Below are positions 33,264 through 46,410 of a stretch of DNA of 64,000 nucleotides, in pieces; the first letter of the stretch is position 1; each line of letters opens with the position of its first letter. The stretch is from Rhodocollybia butyracea (Eukaryota > Basidiomycota > Agaricomycetes > Agaricales > Omphalotaceae). The stretch lies in NCBI GenBank assembly GCA_015501585.1, contig JADNRY010000029.1:186001-250000 (forward strand), read 5' to 3'. The notes under the pieces were generated by a model that was given only the letters and a program-made list of their open reading frames with translations, had not been told where the DNA came from and searched no databases. Made by a program: the position numbers and the translations under genes.

Positions 33264-35242
33264 ATGGGTGCATTTGACGATTCACTGGGTGTCGTTTCAG
33301 TTGCGTATGTTCTTGCTGCGATGTAAGTCTTCTATGGATAGTCGATGGGTAATCCTTATTCAAATGCATAATTGAACCCTTCCAGGCTTTTTGGGATGTT
33401 GAACATCCAAAGCTTTAGATATTTTGAGGGTTTTAGTAAGGATCGCTTGACGATAAAATTACTAGTAAGTATCATAAGTACTTAACTATATGCAAGCCTT
33501 AAACCTCGAAGATCTCACAAGCATTTTCTGCGTTAGGTTGGCGGCGTTTGGTACGGATTCGAACTTCATCTTCGGACGGTGCATCACTTAATTCAGGTCA
33601 CATAGGATACTTAACGTTCTTCAAATGGTTTTCATTGGGCACTCATTGTACCATTGGATGATATCGAACTTTGGAAATCCAGCTGCTTTTAACAGTTCTA
33701 TTTGGTAAAATATCCAGTTCGTAATCGCATCCCTTATCCTGGTTAAACTTCAATCCTAGGAGCTTTGATGTACGCGCGGCTTGGTGTTCGACTGCTACAT
33801 GAGTATCTTTTCATGCTAAGTAATAATTCGCAGGTTGGAATTCTCTTCACGGTAATGAACTCGAAGTACAATTCTTTGAGTAATTTGAATTCTCAAGGCC
33901 ATGCAGAACATTATAGTGCTTGCTGTTGAACTGTGAGTTACAACGATAAAAGCGATTTAAAAGTTCCCCTCGAATTGACATTGGCTTTTTGCACAAGGTT
34001 TTTTGCGTTCCGGGTTTTGACATGTAGGTATTAGATCAACCCCCACTCTCCAAACGAAGGTGAAACCTACGATTTCATAGTGAGCAAGAATAAATGGTTA
34101 TCCGGTATCATAGTGCGTATTATTATTCTTTAAATTGAAAATTGAAATGGCCGAGCTCTAAATTTTTCTTCAGGCCATTTTATCAGTGTGTTATTGGGGT
34201 GAGTATAAATTGGTGCATTTTTGTACAGATATCTCACTTATTTGATAGGGTTCGAGCTCGGTGAGGGTGGACAGTCAATATCGATACATGAAGCTCATGG
34301 CGTTTTTCCACTCTAGCGAGCTTTGTCAGAAAGCTAGTGTTCATGCCACTTTCTTCGCTGATCGACATACTGACTCTGTTTTGTGAAGGTTCCAACTAGG
34401 CAAAATCTCCCTATTTTTCCGATTCGAGGTGTTTATGAGCACAGTGGCTTGATGGCTCGGATTTGGTGCTAACGATTTCTTCTGGCAGTGGATTGCATGC
34501 ACAGGCTTGGCTTGCGCGGCAGCAGCGGACCTTTTGATTGCAGGTTCGCTCACCTTTTATCTTCGCCAAGGTCGTACAGGCGTCCGCAAGTAAGCTCGCA
34601 TTTTCTCATGAACTTTCGAGGCCCTGGGCTGACCCACAAGTTAGGACCGATTCAGTAATCAACAAGCTGATGATGTATGCAATAAATACCGGTTTGCTTA
34701 CCTCGTAAGCTTGTGCACTGTGATTCGGAGATGAAATTTTGACTATACTCTTAGAATATTCGCGGTTATCGATATGATCTGCGTGCGTACATCGATAAAA
34801 CCTTCGATTTACTGACTTGACCGAAAGTACTTTTTGGCTCGCCTTCAGTTCCTTACGATGCCGCACAATCTCATCCATGATGCGATGAATATTATGGTTG
34901 GGAAGCTGTACACGATCTCATTACTGGCTTCGTTGAATGTTCGAGCCAATCTTCGTTCTTCCTTGAACGCTGAATCAACGGGCTGTAATATGTCGAATTT
35001 TAATGCACCAGAAGCTTCCAGGTCTGGTGCCGCGGCGGGGGCCTCCCCGCCTATCTTTGCTGTTGTATGGTTCCACGCTTAGTGCATTTACGCGCGAGCT
35101 AATCATTTTATAGGTGGGAGCTGGATCTGAACTCGCAGGGGTAGAAATCCCTAAATACTTTGATTTTGATCGTTCGTCCTCGACGATGCCAATGGTCAAA
35201 TTGAATGAGAGTAAAATTAGTCGTTGTATAACTCAAGTATAA
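33264..35242 (+). CDS. DUF6534 seven-helix membrane protein
   Basis: A family of fungal multi-helix membrane proteins, common in Agaricomycetes, of unknown function and resembling receptors in topology. At least eleven small exons join. The start is ATG at 33264 (MGAFDDSLGVVSVAYVLAAM), then 'LFGMLNIQSFRYFEGFSKD', 'HSLYHWMISNFGNPAAFN', 'NIIVLAVELFFAFRVLT', 'NKWLSGIIAILSVCYWG', 'CAAAADLLIAGSLTFYLRQ', the family hallmark 'RTGVRKTDSVINKLMMYAIN', and 'KLYTISLLASLNVRANLR'. Introns are about 45-70 nt. One small exon before 34489 is uncertain. The cytosolic tail ends 'MVKLNESKISRCITQV', reached through a last intron at about 35035-35120. Confidence 0.78.
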
Positions 35243-35968
35243 CTACTTAGGATGAGTAGCAACAACCCTCTTTTCCTCACTAACATATCTATCATCCGCT
35301 ATGGCGTAATATACCACTACTACTACTAGTACTAAACTCGAAAACCTCCAACAATGGTGACGGTATAATTAAGGCCGGTAAGCGTTTCGGGCAAAAAATA
35401 CTACTACGGTGGGTGTCGTAGTATGCCATGCTCGTCAATGCCAGTGGAAAGGTAGAGGAGAACAAGTTGGACTGCTCAAAATATTGAGAAAACGGTGTTC
35501 ATGAACGAACGTATGCAAAGCGAAATTCAAATTTCGTTTCCAAGTTTGCTCTAGCGCATGATATTGACTGAATGCTCACAGCGTTCACACTTGATCGATG
35601 GTTGGTAGAGTTGTAGCGTTTTGAGTCAATATTATTGGCATCATTTTGCTCTAGCTACGACCATGGCGTTTGAATTCACAGAACACGAGGAGAAGAATAG
35701 AGTGTATTTGGAACCCCCTGGCAATGTTGCGTGGAAGTATTATCGGCGTCGTTTTGCTCTAGCTACGATCAGTGACGTGGCGCAGAGGACACGATGGCTG
35801 GGGAGTGAACAGTGACGGGAGAATGAGAAAAAATTCTGTCTTTGTTCCACGCATGTACTTCCATAGATAGAGGTTGTCTACCTCAAACGAATTCGTACAG
35901 AAACGACGCGCAACGAGGAAGTCAACGATAAGCTCAGCTCACTGAGAGAAAAAGAATATATCATCTTA
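35243..35968. other. Intergenic with a short direct repeat
   Basis: No gene is seen. A near-identical block (TTTTGCTCTAGCTACGA with TATTAT 15 bp upstream) occurs at about 35627-35660 and again at about 35737-35770. Confidence 0.5.
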
Positions 35969-36060
35969 TTCCAATGCGGGGAATCGAACCCCGGGCTGCT
36001 GTGCTCATTCAGGTTCAGCTAAATGAAAGACAGCAATGTTAGCCACTACACCACATTGGA
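35969..36060 (-). tRNA. tRNA-Glu(UUC) with intron
   Basis: The acceptor TCCAATG pairs fully with CATTGGA, discriminator A. The D-arm GGTGTAGTGGCTAAC and T-arm CCCGGGGTTCGATTCCCCG are canonical. Removing a 20-nt intron after the base 3' of the anticodon gives loop CTTTCAC closed by GCTGT/ACAGC, anticodon TTC. Confidence 0.9.
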
Positions 36061-36151
36061 AGTGCTAAGGACCTGTATGTCATGGTCTAGAGACATCATC
36101 GGCGCCTATTACGGAGCCGTTTTTGACATTGAATCTTTGTCTCGCTCCGCC

Positions 36152-38621
36152 ATGGTCAACACAACGACAAAAACATTCGACACTGCTCATGGCCGCATTC
36201 TGTGCATTGCGGACATCCGCGGTCGTCTTTCAGCCATCAACGACCTTGCACGCGAAGTCAACGCAGTCGCAGTCATCCACACAGGAGACTTTGGTTTCTT
36301 TGAAGCAAATTCGCTCGAAAGAATCAACGACAGGACTCTCAGGCATCTCACAATGTACTCTCCACTCGTCGCAAGCGCACAAAGAACACATTTGCTCCAG
36401 CAGGGCACTCCGCTGCGCAATTTAGTCGATATTTCTATATTGACTGAATTTCCTCTCTTGCTTTCGGGGAATCTGAGGCTCAACGTGCCAGTATATACCG
36501 TCTGGGGTGCTTGCGAAGATGTGCTTGTTATGGAAAAGTTTAGGGCAAAGACGTACGAGGTGCAGAATTTGCATATCCTTGACGAGGCGACCACGCATCT
36601 ACTCGACCTTGGCGGAGTTAAACTTCGTTTGCTGGGTCTCGGAGGGGCCGTAGTGCCTCACAAAATGTTTGACAATGGAGACGGAAATGCGACGATTGCC
36701 GGCGGCCAAGGCACAATGTGGACGACTACCCTCCAGCTCGGTGAACTCGTTGACACCGCGCAGCGCGTACATGATCCTTCCGAAACACGCTTACTCATCA
36801 CACATGCCAGCCCAGGACGCGAGGGTCTTATCGCGCAGCTCGCTTTGGTCTGCAAAGCTGACCTTACTATCAGCGCAGGCTTGCATTTCCGCTATTCTAC
36901 CTCCTGGAATGAATTCAGCGTGTTGGCCGACTACGAGGCATTCCGTAGAAAGCTTTTGCTTGGAAAAGAGGCGTTTGATAAGGTCTGGGAAAGTGTAAAG
37001 ACCCAGGTCGACCAGGTTGTGGATGAAAATCAACGAGTATTGCTGGACAAGGCGCTTAATGTCGTCGAGAGAATACCTCCTCCTCCAGTGGGCTCTAGTG
37101 GTGCTCCTACCGGCATGACTGCCGCAAAGGAGGCTCTAGCAGCTCAGGATGAACCTGCGTGGAAAAATTGCTGGAACTGGAACCTTTGTGATGCTGCCTA
37201 TGGGTCTCTGATTCTGGACGTAAGAGAGGGCAGAGTCAGCGCTGAACTAAAAAGCCAAGGTTGGCACATCACATCAAATCGATCTTTTCCATAACCATCT
37301 CACTTTATTTTACAGGCTTCAACTACGCGTATCGTCGCTCTGCCACCGTTCCTGCCACTCCCACGTCTACCGCGCCTGCGACTAGCAAGCAATTTGCACC
37401 TCCCTCGAAATCCGCTACGCCTGCACCCAAGGGCGCATCGCCCGTACCTTCTGGTAGTGCTTCCAAACCCATGACACCTGCTCCTCATCCCGCTGCTCCT
37501 TCTGTTCCTGCCAGCTCTACCAAATCTACTCCAGCTCCACCGTCAGACCGTGCAGTTCCTCCCCATCTCGCGGCAAAAGCAGCAGGCGCAACTGTCGCAA
37601 TCAACCCATCGTCAAAACCATCCAGCGGGGTAGCCACTCCTTCCTCCGAGTCCAAAGAGAGCCAGAAAGAAAAAGACCTCAAATCTGAAAAGGACGGCGG
37701 ATCAGCGAAAGATAAAGATGCAGCGAAGCTGGAGAAAGCCGAACGGGAGAAACAGAAGAAGAAGGAAAAGAAGGAGCGGAAGGAGAAGGAAAGAGCTGCT
37801 GGAGGTGAGATCCTTATGCATCATCAGTACTGAATTGAATCACTCACGTACCAGATTCCTCCCCAGACGGTTCCATCGTGGCAGCGACCTTGGATGAGTC
37901 GAAAAGCCCTATCGAACAGCTCAAATCGCCCGCCTCTGTAACTGGGACCCTTAGTGGAGGAACAAGAACACCCAAATCGGCAAAATCTGCTCGAAACCCA
38001 TGGACTATCTTTATGAGAATGACGGTGCCGACTACAGAGGCTGCTTTGAGAGAGTTTTACGCTGAGGGTGTGGCAGACGGTGGAGGGGTGAGTGTCTCTG
38101 AATCCATCGGTTGTACCTTATGTTGACATTTTTTCTTGCAGGTCATCAAAGTCCATTTCCCAAATTCTACTGGCGCAGGCCGCGCACAAAAACTAGCCTA
38201 CGTCGAGTTTGGGGACGAGGAGACTATGAAACGGGGATTAGAAAGAACTAGCCAGGTATGTCAATTCTTTTAATTCATGCATTATACCCGCGGCTCATAC
38301 ACGTATCTCTCTCCGTGTTAGACTCTGAACGGTGCCATCCCTAACCTTAGCCAAGCAACAGATCGAGAGACGAGAGAAAGGGAACAGCGGGAACGCGCAG
38401 CTTCGCATTCGCAGGTATCTGTAGATGGAGTAGCGTCTCCTACTATGGGTTCGCAATCACAACCACACCCACACACGGAGCGCAGCGGGTCTTTCCGTGG
38501 CCGTGGACGGGGAGGAGGAGGGTTTGCTTCGAGGGGTTTAGCGGCTGCAGGACTTACCAGAGGAGGAGGAGGAGGAGGAAGTGCAGCTGGTAGAGGTGCT
38601 GGGGGTGGGACTGGTGCATAA
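36152..38621 (+). CDS. DUF2433 calcineurin-like phosphoesterase protein with RRM-like tail
   Basis: The N-terminal half (residues about 1-390) matches the fungal DUF2433 family, a branch of the calcineurin-like metallophosphoesterase fold: 'GRILCIADIRGRLSAIN', 'AVIHTGDFGFF', 'TVWGACED', 'LLITHASPGREG'. The first motif reads D-I-R rather than D-x-H and the GNH motif reads G-A-C-E-D, so canonical metal catalysis is doubtful. After an intron (about 37252-37314) comes a long Ala/Pro/Ser-rich linker and a Lys/Glu-rich charged stretch. Three more short introns lead to a segment resembling an RNA-recognition motif ('NPWTIFMRMTVP', 'KLAYVEFGDEE'), then an Arg/Gly-rich tail. The frame is open upstream of 36152 but runs into the tRNA-Glu gene, so the ATG in 'MVNTTTKTF' is taken. 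An RNA-linked role is inference. Confidence 0.78.
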
Positions 38622-38929
38622 ATTAAAAAAGAGTCGATCGAACTTCCTTTTTTGACTTCAGTATATTCTATCGATTGCATCTGTTTACTTGCTTACTTCG
38701 AAGGCTCAGAGACTCTGGCGTTGCGATGCTGATAATTACTACGCTATTTCACTTCAATGATTCCCCTCCTTGCGGTACCCTTAGATTATTTGCGCTTTTT
38801 TTTGCGTTTATCCGTTGTTATCTCCCCCGTGGCATATAAGGCCCTTTTACCCTAATACAAGTTCCGAGTATATAGTACCGAGGTATATTGTGGTATATCG
38901 TGAGTTGCCCTAGCAATTGAAACCGAAAT

Positions 38930-40704
38930 CTAGGTGATACGCCACATTGCAATACCAGCTCTTTCTTCGTCCACCTCCTTCTTTACTTCCTTGCTATCTT
39001 TACTTCGTATGGCGGCGGCGATAAGGAGCATAAGCGCGTCCTTGACCTTTTCCTTCTTGTCGTGCTCTGTCAATTCTACAGGTGTTTCTCCATCAATCCC
39101 TGCAATCTCGACTCGCATCCAATCCACACACAGATCCAAGAATTCGAACAACACTGTGACGATACCCTCGAACTTTCCTGACTTGCTGGGGGCTCCTTCG
39201 GCGGGTGGGAGCTCCACCTCCCAGAGCTGTGCGAGAGTGAGAGCATCCCATGCGACGAGCGGAGCGCCTACTTTGACGGGAACGACTAGAGCAGGACAGC
39301 CGTTGAGAAGGATGTAGTTGATGACACTCTCTTCTGGCCGGGCGGACGTCGCCCAGAATTTTCGATGGGGCTTTATCCCGATGACCAGTAGCACCAGGCG
39401 ACGGGGGATGGGAGGAGCAGGTAAAGGCGTCAGCTGAGGCTCTGGCGATGGAGTACGCGAGCGCGAGAACACGTTGGAGAGGGAGGGGATTTTCAAGTCT
39501 TTGAGATCCGAGAACGAGGGGTAACTCGCAGGTTTTGGTCTCTCTGGCTGTTGAGCGTCGGGAATAGAGGCTTTACAAAGACTGATTACGGATGCCGACT
39601 CATTCAGCAGTGTTTCTCCAACGCGGTAATCGCCTGCACCGAGTCATAATAAGCAGTGTTCCATGCGCAACAACAACCATTTGTTCAATCACCTTGGAGG
39701 AAAGGACCATGACAAAAGATCACATCAGGTTTCATCGATCGTGGAATGATTGGACGACGGGAGCTAGCGAATAGGTAAGGAGAGAACCAGCCCTTCTCCA
39801 CCGCCAAGTAGTCTTTTACCGTCGCGAAAAGATCGGTATCCCTAGAAAATGTTATGATAAATTCGGTGAAGTTCGGGGAACGAGAAAAAGACGAGCCTAT
39901 GCACGCTGCTGCGGAAAAATCCAAGCGCTGCATCTTCTACAGTGTGTCTGAACTTGAGCGTGATAAGCAGTACCTTTACGTGGGTTGTTTCCAATCGATT
40001 GGAATAGATCGGTATAGCTGCCTGCAGTCCATGTTCGATGACCAGATCGTTCGCAGCCTTGGTCGTCAGCTCGAACCCGGCATGAAGGCCAAGCTCAACA
40101 AGAATGGTATCCCCGAAAGATGATACGACTAAATCGCTAACGGGGCCCATAACCGGAGACGCAATAGCCGCGAAACCTCCCTGCGAAAACACCCGATGAG
40201 TAGCGTATTGGAAAGATACATTTGATCCAGCCACCAATGCAGTGAATACCAACGATGTCCGCAAGGCTTGTGGGAGCAAAAGGAACTTTTATCGGGTTGC
40301 GGGCAGACTTACCGTGGCAGCAATCACAGTATGCACTGCAAGGTCCCGGAATCGAATACACGGTAGTGTTAATGGAGAATGGTCTCCCCACTACACAAAG
40401 ATCGAAAGTTCAAAATTGTCACTGACGACATCGAGACCAATATGATGGACCCACCGGTGATAGACAAATTACAGTTGTTCCTGCGGCTCTCAAAGATTCG
40501 TACGAGGACATGACAATACGCCCGGTCATTGACTGGCCATTGTCATATCAAGAACAGTCAGATTCGGGCAAACAGAATTGGACATACCCCAACCAGTTTC
40601 CTGATGATCCAAGGCGCTGCCTTTTCATTCTCAGAAGCCGTCTCGTTAGTCACTGATGACGGGTCTATTGGCCCAAGGGGAGACACAGTGGCGCCGGAGG
40701 ACAT
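38930..40704 (-). CDS. Multi-exon hypothetical protein
   Basis: About seven exons join in frame. The start ATG is at 40704 (MSSGATVSPLGPIDP), then 'AAPWIIRKLVG', 'MTGRIVMSSYESLRAAGTT', 'RFRDLAVHTVIAAT', 'ALRTSLVFTALVAGSNVSFQ', 'PVMGPVSDLVVSSFGD', 'LFATVKDYLAVEKGWFSP', 'PASYPSFSDLKDLKIPSLSN' and a C-terminal domain with 'RRLVLLVIGIKPHRKFW' and 'FEFLDLCVDWMRVEIAG'. Junctions follow GT-AG and keep the frame except around 40310, where the intron can only be 27 or 42 nt. The middle part has helices of moderate hydrophobicity. I do not recognise the family; the regular exon structure suggests a conserved fungal gene. A hydrophobic frame further upstream (40950-40784) could be an extra exon. Confidence 0.6.
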
Positions 40705-41294
40705 AGTTGCCAATACGCGTATGCTCTGCCAGTTGAAGATGTGAATACCCGATTAGGCATCTCTTGTATCTTTAGCACTTACAGAAAAAGAGATGACCAA
40801 ATCAGAAATCAAGTTCACAGCAGTACAGAAGAAACCTGTATGGAGAACAGACGCCAATGATTCGCCAATGATCGTCTCAATTTTCACTCTCCTTGCCAAC
40901 CTTGAACGTAGAACGACCATCACAGTACCATGCAGTGCGAAACTGTTCATTGTTAAACTACATTGCGGATATGATACAACCGGAGGCTCGTTGAGGCCTT
41001 GCCCTAAGATACATTTTATTTTTTTCCTAGCTCTACCTCCGTTTCCCAACCCTCGGCGTCCTCTCGTTCAGTGCTCTCGTTCAGTGCACCCTGCCATGCA
41101 TAGCTTTTAAATAATATACGGAACAAATATTAGGGCATCCGCGAGACAAGGACGTTGAAGATCCCTATTCTTCCGATAGAAGTTTGTGGCGAGGGCTCGT
41201 TGAGGCCATCAGCATGATCTTACTGATACTACGGGTTTAGTACCTATTGACAGTCGTGTTAGATGAAAGAATGCATGATCAATCAATAGAAGAT
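40705..41294. other. Intergenic, no gene seen
   Basis: It contains the 3' side of the SAH hydrolase gene and the upstream region of the hypothetical gene. A minus-strand open stretch at 40950-40784 may be an unproven 5' exon. Confidence 0.4.
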
Positions 41295-43108
<1,814 letters not shown>

Positions 43109-44498
43109 GATGAGAGATAATGAGGAAAGGGAAGAGGGAACGAGGTATTTTCTTCCGTCTTTCGATTGGTTTTCTCTAAACCCTAACCCTACTACACGTG
43201 ATCTTAACTCTCACGCCTCATCACGCCTCATATGCGGCAATGAGCGTGCCGTCACCCGTGCCAATAAGTGTTTTCTCCAATGTCATCCCAACCGTGTTCA
43301 ATACAGGAGATTGTACAGTACAGTTGCGAACTAGAGAAAGTCGGTGCAGAAGGCTCAGTGATTCGATGTTTTCCACTGTCAAGACTATTTAAAATGTATG
43401 TGAATTCAGTTCCATCTCTTGGAATATCGTTAATCAACAATCTTTAAGGTGTCCAGGCCTTCCGGCCGTCGAAGTGACAACAGTTCTGAACATTGACGAA
43501 AATGGAGCCGTCGAGAACCCTAATAATAATATCAGGCAAGTGGCACTGCGTATCTAGCAAGTATGGATTGCTGAAACACTGCTTGCTTTAGTCAGCCCAC
43601 CGGCAAACTCTGGCGACACGTAGTCCGGTACGAGTCTGAGGGCTCGAAGACTCCGTAGCCGATTCTCCGTGGTGGATTGCACACATGTTTTTCTCCGTTA
43701 AACCGACCATTAACTGACCGGTGATCATCCATGCATTCATGCCCAGTTGTATGCTATATCCTTGGTGATTTTCCCCACATCTCTAATAACCCCGTTCTAC
43801 CTAACAGTTGAGAATATTCGCGAAAGAAAACACTGCTTATACAAGGTTTGAATAATGATACTTGAACCTAGTGACTATGATATTGACTTGATTCCAAGCT
43901 TCTCTGCTTTTTGGAGGTTCCCCGAAATTCTCATGTCATGGCTGATGCTGGGGCGCTGAATCATCTATAATATCTTTGATAGATCATTCAAGTTGTGTAT
44001 CTGTGTGTTCTGAATCCACGGTTGTATCTTTGACCAGTCTATTCATGGCCTGCTCTTTCCGGATAGGCGTCTATCGGGATACTACCTGCACCACTTTTCT
44101 AGTGCATGTACAGGATATTTGTGAGTTCATCGCAATGAATAAACCCTAGGCGCTATTCTTAACGAGGCGTTGATGTGAACATGTGAACACTCACGGATGG
44201 GAATCTGAGATTATGGAGACTTGAGGCGTTCTTCAATGAACGACTCAATTGACGATCAAACCACTGCATAGGACCTGGCTGGTCCGTCACGAAAGTGATG
44301 TGATGGTCTTTTTTGCTCACAGCCTGTTGTATGATCAGGGATGGTCCGAATCTACTAGGCTCCCTCGCGACTTGATATTCTGATCCTCTTCTTTTGACCC
44401 CATCTTATTGCCCAGGTAGCCAGCATCGCAGCTAGCACTGTTAAAGACCTGGTCGTTTTGTCTCCTTGGTCCCTATTCCCTTCCGCACCGCTTATCCT
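43109..44498. other. Intergenic, no gene seen
   Basis: 1.4 kb between two divergent genes. A short AAACCCTAACCCTA tract near 43177-43191 resembles telomere repeat. No supported coding frame. Confidence 0.5.
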
Positions 44499-45831
44499 AT
44501 GCACTCCGACGAGAATGTTGACTTCTTCCGCTGGCTCAATTCTAATTCGCATGACAATGTTGCGGATTTTAAAATGCCTCAAGTAAAAGAGGAGAGTCAA
44601 CCAGATTTCTCGTCGTTGTTTTCACCTCCTGCCTCTCCATTTATCCCAGCCCCTTCTTCGCAGCCCATTCGCCAGAGGACTACCAAATCTGAAAGTCCTC
44701 GCACTAGGCCTTACCCTGAGCTACATCGCACTGAAGAAATCGGAATGTCTGGCACTTCTGGTTCGGGTTATGATAACTGGAGCGGTCGATCCTCCAGATC
44801 AAATGTTGAACGTAGATCCTCAGACGGCGACAGCCCCCTGTACCAGACAACATCGTATGATCATCCAGTGAGGACAACAACTAACTACTTGCGTTGAATG
44901 TTTACTGACTTTATCACAGAACTCCGTGGTCCAGCTAAGTAGGTCATCATCCGCTTCGGCTCCTTCATCTAGCTTTAGCGGTGCTGTTGAGTCAGAACCT
45001 CATTCGCGGTTCGCGTCCTTGTCCCCCCGACATGTAGACAACCAAATGGGCTCCATGAGCTGGCATCAAGGCCAAATGGCGCTCAGCGGCCCGTCTGATC
45101 TGTCCATGTACCCTGGTGTCGCGGGGGACAACTCATACCACTTACCGTCCAACGCGAACTACGGAGGGTTCACGAGTTCTGGTGCTGCCATGTCGTCCGC
45201 GGTCTACCCTTATGACATGACGAACACACCCGCTACGGGTTATGCCCCACATGATTCGCCTCCACATTCTCCTACGAATGATGACCTGCACCGAAGATTG
45301 GCAGAGCTTGAACAGCGACATCGCCGCGACAAAGAGCAAATCTGTGCTTTGCAGTCCCAGTTGGCTGGATCATCCTCAGGATATTCTATGCCTACTTCTG
45401 TCGCTTTCGAAGCTTCTTGGAAAGCTCGGACCGATGCACGAACTCGGCAATTTTGCTCTCTCAACCGCGCTGGCAATGCTCTTTGTGCTTGGCATGATTC
45501 TCGCCGAGAACGAAGAGTATATCCTCCCAGAATGGCGCCCTTTGGTACGCTCAACTGTGGCTGTACTTACGAAGAAGCTCTTTTCGAAGAGAGTCTTTCG
45601 AGGCATAATGTTGGGAGCTATCTACCAGGCGAGAACACGCGTATGGATCCTGCCCTGCGGAATCCGCTTCTCAAGCTTCTACAGCAGCGCTATGGTTACC
45701 GTGATGGGGACTTTGAACGTGACCCTACCACGGGAAACTGGATACCTGGAGAAGGACCTACGTACTGGGAGCAGCGAGCTGCCAGCGGGGTAAATCCCCG
45801 ACGACAAAGCAGAGTAGACCAACATCGGTGA
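44499..45831 (+). CDS. Conserved basidiomycete protein of unknown function
   Basis: Two exons (44499-44867 and 44920-45831) around a 52-nt intron give about 426 aa. The first 230 residues are Ser/Pro/Gly-rich and probably disordered. A short coiled-coil-like stretch follows ('LHRRLAELEQRHRRDKEQIC'). The C-terminal 120 residues are compact and well ordered: 'CAWHDSRRERRVYPPRMAP', 'LNCGCTYEEALFEESLSRH', 'DPALRNPLLKLLQQRYGYRD' and 'FERDPTTGNW'. I recall this C-terminal block as conserved across basidiomycetes but know no assigned function. The Cys/His spacing (C-x2-H ... C-x-C) could bind zinc, by inference. The start is the first true ATG of the frame. Confidence 0.75.
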
Positions 45832-46410
45832 TCTATTCGTGGACTTTGTCTTTGACTGATGCATGGATTAATTCATGGATGATATTGATGACTACTCGTA
45901 CACCCTCCCTAATCTGATGACTACATTATCCTATACCCCACTAACATTTCACCATCTTTCATCTTACATACCATCATTCATTTGCACACACAGCCGTTAT
46001 CCTATACTATCGTTATATTTTGGACCTCCTAATGCGATCTTTGCTGTATATAGCCCTATGTATTCTCAAAACCATCATGTATCAGCGCGCTAATTGTATA
46101 CACTGGAATTACTTATTACTGACTGAGGCTCAGATTACTAAATTTGGAGGCCAAAGCTGTACTTATTTTGATTGTTATTATGTAAAAAATTTCAAGTTGC
46201 AATTTGACTGCAGTTATTGATGACGACAATTGCAAATTGCATTAGTGCTCGATCCTCGATGAAAATCTTTAATCACGGGTTCAAGTCTGTTCAAGCGGTG
46301 ACGCTGTAGTGTGGTCACCGAGCACCGAAGTTGGGCTCACGTCGACGTCATAGGAGCTTTCGCCAAGTAATAAAAGCTTCAACTTTCAAAATATTCAACT
46401 TCAAAACATT
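45832..46410. other. Intergenic, no gene seen
   Basis: AT-rich spacer between two plus-strand genes; it should hold the terminator of the upstream gene and promoter of the HAM1-like gene. Confidence 0.5.

Noticed and set aside
36023..36151. N-terminal extension of the DUF2433 protein
   Set aside because: The extension overlaps the tRNA-Glu gene and has no similarity to the family.
38930..39496. Single-exon gene starting at 39496
   Set aside because: That start codon would be TTG; a GT-AG intron joins this exon to a longer minus-strand gene.
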